Assembly: GCF_027158485.1 (NCBI RefSeq)
Contig: NZ_JAMKYJ010000003.1
Strand: one strand, 5' to 3'
DNA: 64,000 nucleotides
Source of the DNA: Oxalobacter formigenes
GTDB taxonomy: Bacteria > Pseudomonadota > Gammaproteobacteria > Burkholderiales > Burkholderiaceae_D
This document shows, one piece after another, positions 37,976 to 47,534 of this stretch (positions are counted from its first letter, which is position 1; each line of letters starts with the position of its first letter). The notes below the pieces were generated by a model. The model was given only the letters and a program-made list of their open reading frames with translations. It made no database searches and was not told the DNA's origin. The position numbers and the translations under genes were made by a program.

Positions 37976-38145
37976 GACCCGTTTCCTTCAGAGATCGGTT
38001 ATTGTTACGCCAAAGCCTTGTATTCAAGTCGTTTTTTGCGCAGACACAAGGAAAGGGAAAAATAAAACCGCCGGAAAGTGGCGTTTTTATCCGACCTTGG
38101 CTAAAATGGCATCCCCAAGTTTACCGCTTTGTTTCAAGAGTTGCC

Positions 38146-38583
38146 ATGCCGTCGTTTATTCCTTTAAAAGAAGCGGATTATTCCCTTCTCAATACGACAC
38201 TGACAGAAGATTCATGGATCGTTGCCTGCTTTTGCGCGCAATGGTGCGGGGCTTGTCGCGCCTACAAACCGCTATTCAAAACATTCGCGGAAAAATACCC
38301 TGACATCGTTTTCCTCTGGATCGATATCGAGGATCATGCCGATCTGCTCGACGATCTGGATATCGAAAACTTCCCGAGCCTGTTGATCCAGTATGGCGAC
38401 ATCGTCAATTTCTTCGGCTGCGTACACCCCGACATCGGTCTGGCTGAACGCCTTCTGAAAAGCCAGACAGACATCGGTATCGACGAAATGAAACGCCTTG
38501 CCAACAGCAATGAAGAACACGCATGCTGGCAAAAGGAAGTCAACATCCGCACTCTCTTGAGGAAGGCCGTCGAAACCGCCTGA
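38146..38583 (+). CDS. thioredoxin-family protein with WCGAC site
   Basis: 145 residues, cytoplasmic by sequence. The active site is WCGAC at residues 33-37, with Ala in place of the usual Pro between the cysteines. Later ENFPSLLIQYGD contains the cis-Pro loop. The start at 38146 is the one at the thioredoxin fold; the frame is open far upstream but reads across gluQ in antisense. Partner unknown; convergent with dnaQ. Confidence 0.85.
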   Translation: MPSFIPLKEADYSLLNTTLTEDSWIVACFCAQWCGACRAYKPLFKTFAEKYPDIVFLWIDIEDHADLLDDLDIENFPSLLIQYGDIVNFFGCVHPDIGLAERLLKSQTDIGIDEMKRLANSNEEHACWQKEVNIRTLLRKAVETA

Positions 38584-38590
38584 TTTCCCC

Positions 38591-39334
38591 TTATTTCGCC
38601 GGTTCTGCCTCAAGCGCCCCGTCAGCGGTCACCGGTTCCGTTCGCCAGACGCATGGCGCGCCCTTGTTGGATTTTTCGATATCGTCCAGGACTTCCTCGT
38701 GCCTTGCGAGTTCTTCTTCTGTCGCGGCGAGTACCACGATGTGGATGTTGGACAGGGGTGCCGCCTTGGCTGCCGCTTCTTCCTCTTCAATCGACATCCC
38801 CCCGATTTCCAGTGTTTCCTGACCACGCGTCATCGCCAGATAGACTTCCGCCAGCAATTCCGAGTCAAGCAGCGCACCGTGAAGGGTTCGGTGCGCGTTG
38901 GAGATTTCGAAACGTTCGCACAGGGCATCCAGTGAATTTCTGCGCCCCGGAAACATGTCACGTGCCTTGACCAGACTGTCCGTTATGCACTCGGCAATTT
39001 CCTCGACCTTAGGCATACCCAGCCGCGCCAGTTCGGCATTCAGAAAACCGATATCGAACGGGGCATTGTGGATAATGAGTTCAGCCCCCCGGATATAGTC
39101 GCAGAACGCCTGTGCAATTTCGGCAAATTTGGGCTTGTCGGAGAGAAACTCCGTCGTCAATCCATGAACCGCCAGCGCATCCGGATGAGAATCACGTTCC
39201 GGATTGATGTATTGGTGAAAATGATTCTCGGTGACGTGGCGGGAAAGCACTTCCACACAACCGATTTCAATGATCCGGTCGCCATTATTGGCGTAAAGGC
39301 CGGTCGTTTCGGTATCGAGTACGATTTGTCTCAT
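38591..39334 (-). CDS. dnaQ: DNA polymerase III epsilon subunit
   Basis: Proofreading 3'-5' exonuclease of 247 residues. Exo I is LDTETTG with Asp7 and Glu9, Exo II contains Asp94 (NAPFDIGF), and Exo III is HGALLDSE with His152 and Asp157. The C-terminal about 70 residues serve binding to the alpha subunit in this family. Normal length. Confidence 0.96.
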   Translation of the reverse strand: MRQIVLDTETTGLYANNGDRIIEIGCVEVLSRHVTENHFHQYINPERDSHPDALAVHGLTTEFLSDKPKFAEIAQAFCDYIRGAELIIHNAPFDIGFLNAELARLGMPKVEEIAECITDSLVKARDMFPGRRNSLDALCERFEISNAHRTLHGALLDSELLAEVYLAMTRGQETLEIGGMSIEEEEAAAKAAPLSNIHIVVLAATEEELARHEEVLDDIEKSNKGAPCVWRTEPVTADGALEAEPAK

Positions 39335-39357
39335 AAATCCGTTCTGCTCTTTTCTCT

Positions 39358-40713
39358 TTACAGTCTTCTTGCGATAAACGCGCCCTTGTATCGGTCTTCC
39401 AGAGGAATCCTGACGCGATGCCCGCTGCCGGGCGCGACATCGACCGCAGTGCCCTCTTCGTTCTGCATGTTCTTCAAAGGCAGCACGGCATTGCCATCCG
39501 GATGATACACCTCCAGTGTATCGCCAACGGCAAACCGGTTCTTGACGAGAACGGTAGCCCAGCCATTTTGCGCCTCGATAATGTCGCCGACATAATGGCT
39601 GTTGTTCAGCTCGGAAGCGCCTGTCATGTAATTCTGGTAATCCTGCGTATGGTGACGCTGGTAGAAGCCATCCGTATAACCCCGGTTGGCAAGGCTCTGC
39701 AAGGCGCCCAGCAATGTCGTGTCGAATGGCCGGCCTGCCACTGCGTCGTCAATCGCCTTGCGATACACCTGAGCGGTACGCGCCACATAATAAATCGATT
39801 TTGTCCGGCCTTCGATCTTCAGGGAATTCACGCCGATTCTGACAAGCCGTTCGATATGCTCGACCGCGCGCAAATCCTTTGAATTCAGGATATACGTGCC
39901 GTGTTCGTCTTCCATGATCGGCAAGAGCTGACCGGGACGCTTGCCTTCCTCGATCATATAAACCCGGTCGGCCGCCGGATGGCGCGGCATGTTTCCCATC
40001 GCCGAAGGCAACGTCTGGGCCTGTTCCATAATCTGTGCCATATCGAGTGGCAACACGTCGCCGCAAGCATTTTCTTCAGCATTCGTGATCTTGTAATTCC
40101 ACCGGCACGAATTGGTGCACGTCCCCTGATTGGAATCGCGATGATTGAAATAACCGGAAAGCAGACAGCGTCCCGAATAAGCGACGCACAAGGCACCATG
40201 GACGAACACTTCCAGTTCCATATCCGGGCATTTTTGCCGGATTTCGCTAACCTCATCCAGCGACAACTCACGCGACAGAATCACGCGGGTCAGGCCCATG
40301 CGTTCCCAGAATTTCACGTCCGCCCAGTTGATCGCATTCGCCTGCACCGACAGATGCACCGGCACTTCCGGCCATTTGTCCCGAACCATCATGATCAGGC
40401 CCGGATCGGCCATGATCAGCGCATCCGGCTTCATGTCGATAACCGGAGCCATATCGTCCAGATAGGTTTTCAGCTTGGAATTATGGGCGTAGATATTGCT
40501 GGCGACGTAGAACTGCTTGCCGCGGCGATGCGCTTCGTCGATCCCTTCTTTCAGCGCCTCGTATGTGGAAAACTCGTTGTTTCTGGCCCGAAGGCTGTAA
40601 CGGGGCTGACCGGCATAAACGGCATCCGCGCCGAAATCATACGCAGCGCGCATCTTTTCGACAGAACCGGCTGGCAATAAAAGTTCGGGTGAAAAAGGCA
40701 TGACAGAATTCAC
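39358..40713 (-). CDS. trhP: tRNA hydroxylation protein, U32 family (TrhP/YegQ)
   Basis: 451 residues, close to the usual length for TrhP, which with prephenate makes 5-hydroxyuridine at the tRNA wobble position. Seen: GADAVYAGQPRYSLRARNNEF near residue 29, LSVQANAINW, FVHGALCVAYSGRCLLSG and GTCTNSCRW, the Cys-rich core of U32 proteins. It is read in the same direction as dnaQ with 23 bases between them. The related RlhA acts on rRNA; the motif order fits TrhP better. Confidence 0.9.
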   Translation of the reverse strand: MNSVMPFSPELLLPAGSVEKMRAAYDFGADAVYAGQPRYSLRARNNEFSTYEALKEGIDEAHRRGKQFYVASNIYAHNSKLKTYLDDMAPVIDMKPDALIMADPGLIMMVRDKWPEVPVHLSVQANAINWADVKFWERMGLTRVILSRELSLDEVSEIRQKCPDMELEVFVHGALCVAYSGRCLLSGYFNHRDSNQGTCTNSCRWNYKITNAEENACGDVLPLDMAQIMEQAQTLPSAMGNMPRHPAADRVYMIEEGKRPGQLLPIMEDEHGTYILNSKDLRAVEHIERLVRIGVNSLKIEGRTKSIYYVARTAQVYRKAIDDAVAGRPFDTTLLGALQSLANRGYTDGFYQRHHTQDYQNYMTGASELNNSHYVGDIIEAQNGWATVLVKNRFAVGDTLEVYHPDGNAVLPLKNMQNEEGTAVDVAPGSGHRVRIPLEDRYKGAFIARRL

Positions 40714-40770
40714 AAAGGCAAAACGGCATTATAACGAATGCATCGCTTCTCTTCACCTCATACCCATTTA

Positions 40771-40809
40771 AAAACCGGATTTGCACGATAACTGGCAAAA
40801 TCCGGTTTT
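40771..40809. terminator. terminator between trhP and the small exported-protein gene
   Basis: AAAACCGGATTT (40771-40782) and AAATCCGGTTTT (40798-40809) form a 12-base stem with A and T runs, ending the small upstream gene on the minus strand. Confidence 0.8.
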
Positions 40810-40851
40810 CCTGAATCGGTGTGATGGGGGCAAATTTTCGCCCTGCTTCTT

Positions 40852-41136
40852 TTATTTCTGTTGAATCTTCTTTTCCTGCGCTGAAGGATTCACCGCTTTT
40901 TGCTGGTCTAAAGCATTGTCGCAACGCCTGATTTCTTCACGGCGTGACGGCGGCCATTGCGATTCGGGATGACGTTCCAGATATTTTTCGACCGGCGTCA
41001 ACTGGCATGGTTCGCCACTATTGCTACCGGGAGTTTTCCCATCGGCAGCCTGAACCTGTCCATGAACGAAAAACAGGGCAACAGTAAAAAACAGGCCTGT
41101 CTTGAGGCATCTGGTGAAAACGGACTGGCTGTTCAT
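40852..41136 (-). CDS. small exported protein, unknown function
   Basis: 94 residues. A clear signal peptide is seen (CLKTGLFFTVALFFVHGQVQA, cut after AQA-like VQA near residue 30). The mature part is polar, with one pair of cysteines (GEPCQLTP and IRRCDNA) that could form a disulfide. The start at 41136 follows a CAGGGAG ribosome site. I do not recognise the family. Confidence 0.75.
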   Translation of the reverse strand: MNSQSVFTRCLKTGLFFTVALFFVHGQVQAADGKTPGSNSGEPCQLTPVEKYLERHPESQWPPSRREEIRRCDNALDQQKAVNPSAQEKKIQQK

Positions 41137-41269
41137 GATTTTTCTCCCTGCAAAACAACATAAGGTCAAGAATAATCGAAACGGCAATTTCCTGTTGGAA
41201 AAAGATAAAAAGTTACAAATAAGGAAAGATTTTCAGCCATCCTGATCTTTACAGCCCTTCATTTTTCCA

Positions 41270-41902
41270 TTACTTTTTCAACGGTTTTTCTTCATTGTGT
41301 TCAGCATCGTTTTTTGTCGGCTGAACCGGCTGTTGCAACATATCGGCTACCTTCGTCGATCCTTCCGGCATGCCATCGGAAAAAGGCCCGTACTGAACAG
41401 AAACATGACATTCTTCCGGATGATGTGAAGGTGGTATTCTTTCCGTCCAAATGGAAGTGGCGCCACTGACTGAAGCTGAAACACCGCCCACTTTTGCCTA
41501 AAGCATCATCCCGTTGTTTACCGGTCAATATTTCCTTTCACTATCCTGCTTCCTGACTGCTGCGTGTTCCGAATACGATTTCACATCCATGTCAAAGTTG
41601 ACGTCAATGTCTTCGATAGCCGGTGACGGTATGGGAACAATGGCAAGCAAAGGCACTTGCAGGCTCACTTCCTTTTCAGCGGGGTCATCTGATTCATCCG
41701 CTCCCTTTTTGCGAAACGTAACAGTAGCTGTTTTGATTTTACCTGAACAAGAACTCTCCAACCCGACTGTCCGGATGAATTCCGCCGTCGTTTCAGCCAG
41801 TTTCGCTTGCGCATCGGACGCTGCTTTCAGAGGGCTTCCGATCAATGATTGCATGGGAAGCCCGTCAAATTGCAGGCCAGTTTTATTTTTCTCATCCGTC
41901 AT
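41270..41902 (-). pseudogene. DUF2589-like gene broken by two in-frame stops
   Basis: The first 125 codons (41902 to 41528) match the front of DUF2589 proteins: LPMQSLIGSPLKAASDAQAKLAETTAEFI, then SLQVPLLAIVPIPSP and VNFDMDVKS. The start at 41902 has a GGAGG ribosome site. A TGA at 41525-41527 and a TAG eight codons later follow in the linker, and the same frame then resumes with the family's C-terminal part (VSASVSGATS, HVSVQYGPFSDGMPEGSTKVADML). In intact members the two parts are one chain. A GTG at 41491 could restart translation. Function of the family is unknown. Confidence 0.75.
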
Positions 41903-42040
41903 GACATCCTCCAGAACTCTCATATAAAAAGGATGCAGCCAATCCTTTTTTTTTGCAACACGGTTTTTCAAAAACTCAAAAATAATCCATATATATCAAT
42001 GCATTGAAAATCCGGAAAATTGTGGCCAGCTTATTTTTAA

Positions 42041-42070
42041 TTGACAACATACTTCGCATGCGAATAATAT
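42041..42070 (+). promoter_or_regulatory. promoter and operator of the first marR-fusC unit
   Basis: TTGACA at 42041-42046 and TAATAT at 42065-42070 are separated by 18 bases. A perfect 12-base palindrome, TTCGCATGCGAA (42053-42064), ends directly before the -10, where a bound MarR dimer would block polymerase. Confidence 0.8.
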
Positions 42071-42104
42071 GCGTCAGAACCATTTTTTACACGAATAAAG
42101 AATC

Positions 42105-42566
42105 ATGTCTACAAACGACCGTTCCCTGATGGAACTGATGATCACGATGACGCAGGTATCGCGTTCCTACAAGGCTGCCTGTGACAAGGTTGCCGCGCAA
42201 TATGGATTGACCCAGGCCGTCGCATGGCCGATCGTCGCCATCAGCCGGATGGGAGATGGCGTCCGTCCCGGTGTCATCGCCGACGCCGTCGGTATCGAGC
42301 CCTCTTCCGTTGTCCGGCTCATCGACCTGCTTGCCGATTCCGGCCTGATCGAGCGCAGGAGCGACACCAACGACCGTCGCGCAAAACTGATCTTTCTCAC
42401 TCCTGAAGGCCATAAAAAAGTGAAACAGATCGAGGCGGCTCTTATTCCCTTGCGTCGCGAATTATTACAAGGCCTGACGGAAGAGGAACTGGATACCTGC
42501 ATGCACGTGTTCAAAACACTGGGTACATCCATCGAACGACAAAAAAAATCCGTAAAAGCAGCATGA
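42105..42566 (+). CDS. MarR-family regulator (copy 1)
   Basis: 153-residue winged-helix repressor. Helix-turn-helix region VIADAVGIEPSSVVRLIDLLADSGL at about 66-90, wing RRSDTNDRRAKLIFLTPEG. It overlaps fusC copy 1 by four bases, so regulator and pump are coupled. Closely similar to the second MarR at 44813 (shared KVAAQYGL and ISRMGD stretches), showing a tandem duplication. Confidence 0.92.
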   Translation: MSTNDRSLMELMITMTQVSRSYKAACDKVAAQYGLTQAVAWPIVAISRMGDGVRPGVIADAVGIEPSSVVRLIDLLADSGLIERRSDTNDRRAKLIFLTPEGHKKVKQIEAALIPLRRELLQGLTEEELDTCMHVFKTLGTSIERQKKSVKAA

Positions 42567-44668
42567 TCGCAATGCCTGACCGGGAAGCATGGATCTTTTC
42601 CCTTAAAAGCTTCATTGGTGCCATGCTGGCACTGTATCTGTCCTTTCGGCTTGGATTGCCGCGTCCGTTCTGGGCACCGCTGACCGCATATGTCGTCGCC
42701 CAGCCGATTGCCGGAGCGGTCAGATCGAAAGCCCTTTACCGGGTCATCGGCACGTTTATCGGCGCGCTGGCAACGGTCATTTTCATCCCGACTTTCATCA
42801 ATTATTCCGTATTGATGTGTCTGGTTTTCGGTGTATGGATCGGTTTCTGTCTTTACGTGTCGATGCTCGACCGGACTCCCCGGGCTTATGCCTTCATGCT
42901 GTCGGGTTACTCCGTCGCCCTGATCGCGCTTCCATCGCTTATTGACGTTTCCAACCTGTCCATATCGTCCATTTACGATGTCGCACTTGCCCGCGTCGAG
43001 GAAATCACGCTCGGGATTACCTGTTCCGCCCTCGTGCACAGTCTTGTCTTCCCGAAAGGGGTCGGCAATATCGTGCTCACACGGCTTGATCAGGCCTTAA
43101 AAGACGCACAGCAATGGGTCCGCAGTGTCCTGACCGAATCGACAATCGATCCAGACAATCCCGTCGATCTGAACAAGCTTGCGCAGATCATCACGGAACT
43201 GCGCATGATGTCCACCCATTTGCCGTTCGATACCTCGAATTTGCGCTGGACGGCCAACATAGTCCGTGCCCTGCAGGACAGGCTCTCGGCACTGGTTCCC
43301 ATCCTCTCGACGATTGAAGACCGGCTGGGCGTCCTTCGAAACAGCAATACCGGGATGCTCTCGCGTGAATGGCAAAAACTGATGGACGACATTGCCGACT
43401 GGGCGGCAATCGGAGTCGAAAACGAACCTGGCAACGCCATTCGTCTGAGAAAACGTATCGATAACGCCACTCCGGTCATCAGTGCCGATTCCCATTGGGA
43501 AGACATGCTGCTCGCCAATCTTGCGGCGGAACTTTACCGGCTCGTGGACATTTGTGAAGACTGCTTCGACCTTCGCCGGCAAATCAATATCGGCCTGTCC
43601 GGTGCCATGCCGCCAGCCGAGCCCCGCAAGCCAAAGGTTTCGACAACGAGCCTGCACGTGGATCGCCGCCTCGCGCTCTCGTCAGCGTTCGCCGCCATGA
43701 TGGCGACTTCCCTGTCGTGCCTGTTCTGGGTCATTTCCGGATGGCCGATGGGCTTTTGTGCCCCGATGATGGCAGGCATGTACAGCATGTTCTTCGCCAC
43801 GATGGACAATCCGGTTCCCATCCTCAAGGTTCAGCTTTTTTACACCCTCCTCTCCACTCCGGTAGCCGGGTTGTATCTCCTGTTGTTCCTGCCTTCCGCG
43901 CACAGTTTCGAAATGATGATGCTGGTCTTCGCACCTTTCCTGCTGTGGTTTGGAACTTATCTCTCAAAACCGGCGACCATGATCAAGGTCATCCCGTTCA
44001 TGTTCACCACGCTGGCGACCCTGACCATGTTCGACATGGGATCGGCCAACATGACTTCCTTCATCAATTCACAAGTCAGTCAGGCTATCGGTGCCGGTAT
44101 GGCCGTTCTGTTCACCGCCCTTTTTCGCATCGCCAACATCGAAGCGATCACGCGGCGGCTGGTCAAAACCATGTGGACAGACATTTCACGTCTGGGAAAA
44201 GCCATCAGGGCACCCTCCGTGATGGAAGTGTCCGTCAGAATGGTCGACGGTATCAGCCTGCTCGCTCCCCGTCTGGCGCTCGCCCGTAAAAATGGTGTCG
44301 CAAGCGAACCCGGTTATCTTTCCGCCATGAATATCCTTTCTGACTTGCGGGTCGGGCTGAACATGACGCGCCTGTTGCGTCTGATGCCGAAACTGCAGCG
44401 TCAGGGTATCCCCGTCCATCCGGTTCTGGAAAATCTGTCCGCCTTTTATGAAGACCGCATGAAAGACGATTCAGGAAAAGACGTTCCGGTCCTGCTGGAC
44501 AAAATCGATACAACGCTCTATCAGCTGGCACGCAGCCATCACAATGTCCAGCAAAACGACGCCATCGCTGCACTGGCGGGCATCCGTCGCGACCTGTTTC
44601 CGGACGCACTGCCTTATTCACCATTGACCGCCTCGCAAAAAGAAAATGGCTACGGGAAAGCGGCATAA
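42563..44668 (+). CDS. FUSC-family inner-membrane efflux protein (copy 1)
   Basis: 701 residues in the aromatic-acid exporter/fusaric acid resistance family (AaeB-like). Two blocks of hydrophobic helices (about residues 15-160 and 365-525) are separated by a cytoplasmic region. The first helix block carries LGLPRPFWAPLTAYVVAQP, the second the matching GWPMGFCAPMMAGMYSMF. A second cytoplasmic domain ends in AIAALAGIRRDLFPDALPY. The adaptor and outer-membrane parts it would need are 5 kb downstream. Start is 42563 or the next Met at 42572. Confidence 0.9.
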   Translation: MIAMPDREAWIFSLKSFIGAMLALYLSFRLGLPRPFWAPLTAYVVAQPIAGAVRSKALYRVIGTFIGALATVIFIPTFINYSVLMCLVFGVWIGFCLYVSMLDRTPRAYAFMLSGYSVALIALPSLIDVSNLSISSIYDVALARVEEITLGITCSALVHSLVFPKGVGNIVLTRLDQALKDAQQWVRSVLTESTIDPDNPVDLNKLAQIITELRMMSTHLPFDTSNLRWTANIVRALQDRLSALVPILSTIEDRLGVLRNSNTGMLSREWQKLMDDIADWAAIGVENEPGNAIRLRKRIDNATPVISADSHWEDMLLANLAAELYRLVDICEDCFDLRRQINIGLSGAMPPAEPRKPKVSTTSLHVDRRLALSSAFAAMMATSLSCLFWVISGWPMGFCAPMMAGMYSMFFATMDNPVPILKVQLFYTLLSTPVAGLYLLLFLPSAHSFEMMMLVFAPFLLWFGTYLSKPATMIKVIPFMFTTLATLTMFDMGSANMTSFINSQVSQAIGAGMAVLFTALFRIANIEAITRRLVKTMWTDISRLGKAIRAPSVMEVSVRMVDGISLLAPRLALARKNGVASEPGYLSAMNILSDLRVGLNMTRLLRLMPKLQRQGIPVHPVLENLSAFYEDRMKDDSGKDVPVLLDKIDTTLYQLARSHHNVQQNDAIAALAGIRRDLFPDALPYSPLTASQKENGYGKAA

Positions 44669-44744
44669 ACAGACCTGGAAAAGAAAAAAATATCGTGAAA
44701 GATACAAAAACATGCATAAGTACCCACTAAAACCAAAAATGCTA

Positions 44745-44772
44745 TTGACATGAATAGTTGAAAGATTAATAT
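44745..44772 (+). promoter_or_regulatory. promoter of the second marR-fusC unit
   Basis: TTGACA at 44745-44750 and TAATAT at 44767-44772, 16 bases apart. Around and downstream of it are nested inverted repeats (ATAGTT/AACTAT, TTGAAA/TTTCAA, AATATTT/AAATATT), which differ from the first unit's operator. So the second unit can be transcribed and controlled separately. Confidence 0.65.
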
Positions 44773-44812
44773 TTACGGTTTCAAATATTTTACATGCAAA
44801 CTATTTAACGAC

Positions 44813-45253
44813 ATGAAAGAAAAAGATCAGTTACTGATGACACTTACCGGGACCCTTTCCCGGGTCGCACGCGCCTACAAGACCGCCGCCGACAAGGTGG
44901 CCGCACAATACGGACTTTCACAGGCCACCGCATGGCCAGCCGTTGTCATCAGCCGGATGGGAGATCGTGTCAGGCCCGGAGAAGTGGCCGAAGCAATGGG
45001 GCTGGACCCTTCTTCGGTCGTTCGGGTCATTGACCAGCTGATTTCAGCCAAACTCTTGAGCCGTGAGGAAGATGCCAACGACCGGCGCGCGCGTCTTTTG
45101 ACCCTGACCGAAAATGGCCGTGAACGTGTTCGCCAGATTGGTGAGGCGATGACGCCTTTCCGTCGGGAACTGTTCAGGGATATTGAACAGCAAGAACTGG
45201 AAACCTGCCTGAAAGTGCTGGAAAAACTGGGCCAGTCGATCAAACTGTACTGA
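44813..45253 (+). CDS. MarR-family regulator (copy 2)
   Basis: 146 residues, clearly paralogous to the MarR at 42105. Recognition region VAEAMGLDPSSVVRVIDQLISAKL, wing REEDANDRRARLLTLTENG. It lies six bases before fusC copy 2. Since its recognition helix keeps the PSSVVR core but its promoter has different inverted repeats, whether the two regulators bind each other's operators is open. Confidence 0.92.
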   Translation: MKEKDQLLMTLTGTLSRVARAYKTAADKVAAQYGLSQATAWPAVVISRMGDRVRPGEVAEAMGLDPSSVVRVIDQLISAKLLSREEDANDRRARLLTLTENGRERVRQIGEAMTPFRRELFRDIEQQELETCLKVLEKLGQSIKLY

Positions 45254-45259
45254 TGGAAA

Positions 45260-47326
45260 ATGCTTAAAGACTACCTGCAAAAACCGACATGGGGAGAGCT
45301 CCTTTTTGGAGTGAAATGTTTCCTTGCGGCCATGCTGGCACTCTACATTGCATTAAGACTGGGTCTGCCCCGCCCCTTCTGGGCACCCATGGCAACCTGT
45401 ATCGTTTCCCAGTCCATGGCGGGCAGTGTTTACGTACGCGGCATGTCACGCCTTGTAGGAACCCTCTTTGGGACGGTCGCCTCCATCTTTCTGCTAATCG
45501 CGTTCGTGAACTACACTGTACTGCTGTGCTTTCTGATCGCTCTCTGGGTCGGCGTCTGCATGTACTTTTCGATGCTGAAACGGACGACGGACGCCTACGT
45601 CTACACCGTCGCCGGTTTTACCGTACCGGTCATCATCTTCAGTGTACTGGGTGACATCAATTTCATCAATGTGCAGTACATCACGGATATGGCAATCGCC
45701 CGTGCTGAAGAAACCGGCATCGGTTTTGTCTCGGCCATCCTGATTCATAGCCTCATTTTTCCACGTCATGTCGGCTCTACCGTCATCAATCAGATGGATG
45801 CCGTCAGGAAAGACATCCGTCAATGGATAACCACCATCCTGAAAGACAACACACCGCTGGGAAATGCTCCCAGACTGAATGCTGCCCGCATCCTTACCGA
45901 TTTGCGTGTCCTGTCCGCCAACCTTCCCCATGACACTTCCAACGAAAAATGGGCCGTTGCGAATATCCGGCTGCTACAGGATCGCCTGACTGTCGTGATC
46001 CCTCTGATCACCTCAATCGAGGACAGCGTCATGGAACTGAAGAAAGCCGGGAAACTCCCGGAGTACTGGGAATACCTGCTCGACAATATCGCCAGCTGGT
46101 TAGAAGAGGACAATCCCACTCCGGAAAGCGCCCAGTGGTTACGTGAACGGATTAGGCATGGCTTGCCTGAAATCACCCAAAGCTCTTCATGGGACGAAGT
46201 CCTGATCGTTCATCTGGCAAACAATCTCGAAAAACTGGTCACCTCCCGTGAAAATTGTGCCGACCAGCGTCGCACCATCGATGACTGCCTGAAAGGCAAG
46301 GCACCGGCAGCGCCAAAAACCATACCTGTCTCGCTCAACCAGCTGACCAAAGACCGCCATCTGGCCCTGCTCGTCTCTGCCTCGGCTATTTTTTCCATCA
46401 TGCTGGCGTCGCTCTTCTGGGTGGCGAGCGGATGGAACGCCGGTTTTTGTGCCCCGATGATGACGAGTATTTTTTACCTTTCCTTCATCCGAAACGATAA
46501 TTCCGTCGCCGCCCTGAAGAAAGTGCTTCTCTTTACGATTTATTCGCTTTTGCCCGCAGGTTTTTACCTGCTCGTCGTCATGTACAGCACGCATTCCTTT
46601 GAATCGCTCATGCTGCTTTTCGCCCCCATTGTCATCATCGGAGGCATTTTCATGGCCCGTCCGGCAACCGCTTTCGGCACGACCATCTTCATGATGGGCA
46701 TCTGGTCCACAACGACCATGTACGATCTGGATATGGCGAACGCCACCTCTTTCATGAACGGTCAGGTTTTCGCGCAATGTATCGGTATCACGATGGCTCT
46801 CATATCCGCCATGGTATTCCGTTCGTTCGATGCGGAATGGACGACGAAACGACTGCTTGCCAGTGTCAGTGATGAAATTTCACGGTTGGCGAAATCCGCC
46901 AGAACGCCACCGCCGGTCATCCAGACCTCGGTTCGCATGATCGACCGCCTCTCCGTTATCGCCCCCCGACTTTCAGGACTGGGCTCCGGAAAGGATAACG
47001 CCATTGCCAGCCTTTTCGGGCAAATGCGCATCGGTGTCAACATCGTTTACCTGATGCATATGCGCTCCCGTCTGGAACGAAACGGCATCGATATCGCCCC
47101 GCTTTTAAAGGTCATCTCCGACTGGTTCGGCAAGCGTTCGCATGAACCGTCCGAACAGGATGCCATGCTCGAACAAATCGACGACATGCTGCAATCGGTC
47201 TGCAACATGCCTTCCCGCATCCGGCAAAATTCGGCCATCGCTGCCCTGACCGGCATCCGGCGCGACCTGTTTCCCGATGCCTCACCCTATTATCCCCAAA
47301 CTCTGGTTTTCAAGGAGGCTGTATGA
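45260..47326 (+). CDS. FUSC-family inner-membrane efflux protein (copy 2)
   Basis: 688 residues, paralogue of copy 1 with the same two-block topology: LGLPRPFWAPMATCIVSQS near the start, GWNAGFCAPMMTSIFYLSF in the second block, and AIAALTGIRRDLFPDASPY at the C-terminus. It overlaps the DUF1656 gene by four bases, so this copy is the one directly coupled to the adaptor and outer-membrane genes. Confidence 0.9.
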   Translation: MLKDYLQKPTWGELLFGVKCFLAAMLALYIALRLGLPRPFWAPMATCIVSQSMAGSVYVRGMSRLVGTLFGTVASIFLLIAFVNYTVLLCFLIALWVGVCMYFSMLKRTTDAYVYTVAGFTVPVIIFSVLGDINFINVQYITDMAIARAEETGIGFVSAILIHSLIFPRHVGSTVINQMDAVRKDIRQWITTILKDNTPLGNAPRLNAARILTDLRVLSANLPHDTSNEKWAVANIRLLQDRLTVVIPLITSIEDSVMELKKAGKLPEYWEYLLDNIASWLEEDNPTPESAQWLRERIRHGLPEITQSSSWDEVLIVHLANNLEKLVTSRENCADQRRTIDDCLKGKAPAAPKTIPVSLNQLTKDRHLALLVSASAIFSIMLASLFWVASGWNAGFCAPMMTSIFYLSFIRNDNSVAALKKVLLFTIYSLLPAGFYLLVVMYSTHSFESLMLLFAPIVIIGGIFMARPATAFGTTIFMMGIWSTTTMYDLDMANATSFMNGQVFAQCIGITMALISAMVFRSFDAEWTTKRLLASVSDEISRLAKSARTPPPVIQTSVRMIDRLSVIAPRLSGLGSGKDNAIASLFGQMRIGVNIVYLMHMRSRLERNGIDIAPLLKVISDWFGKRSHEPSEQDAMLEQIDDMLQSVCNMPSRIRQNSAIAALTGIRRDLFPDASPYYPQTLVFKEAV

Positions 47327-47532
47327 CTGGAGAATTCAGTTTCTTCGGCATGTATTTTCCCGTGCTGATGCTCACCTCGCTGATTGCGCTTGTCGCAACA
47401 CGATTGATCAGCCTTTTTCTGGCCCGCAAGGGTTTTTACCGCCACATCTGGCATCCGCCCCTTTTCGATGTCGCCCTCTTTTTCGTCGTACTCGGTCTTT
47501 TAGTGACTTTATACAAATTCGGCAGGTTTTAA
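47323..47532 (+). CDS. DUF1656 small membrane protein (AaeX-like)
   Basis: 69 residues with two hydrophobic helices (about 11-30 and 49-65) and the family opening EFSFFGMYFPVLML. Members sit between FUSC and HlyD genes in aromatic-acid efflux operons; the exact job is unknown. It overlaps fusC copy 2 and ends two bases before the adaptor gene. Confidence 0.88.
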   Translation: MTGEFSFFGMYFPVLMLTSLIALVATRLISLFLARKGFYRHIWHPPLFDVALFFVVLGLLVTLYKFGRF

Positions 47533-47534
47533 CT

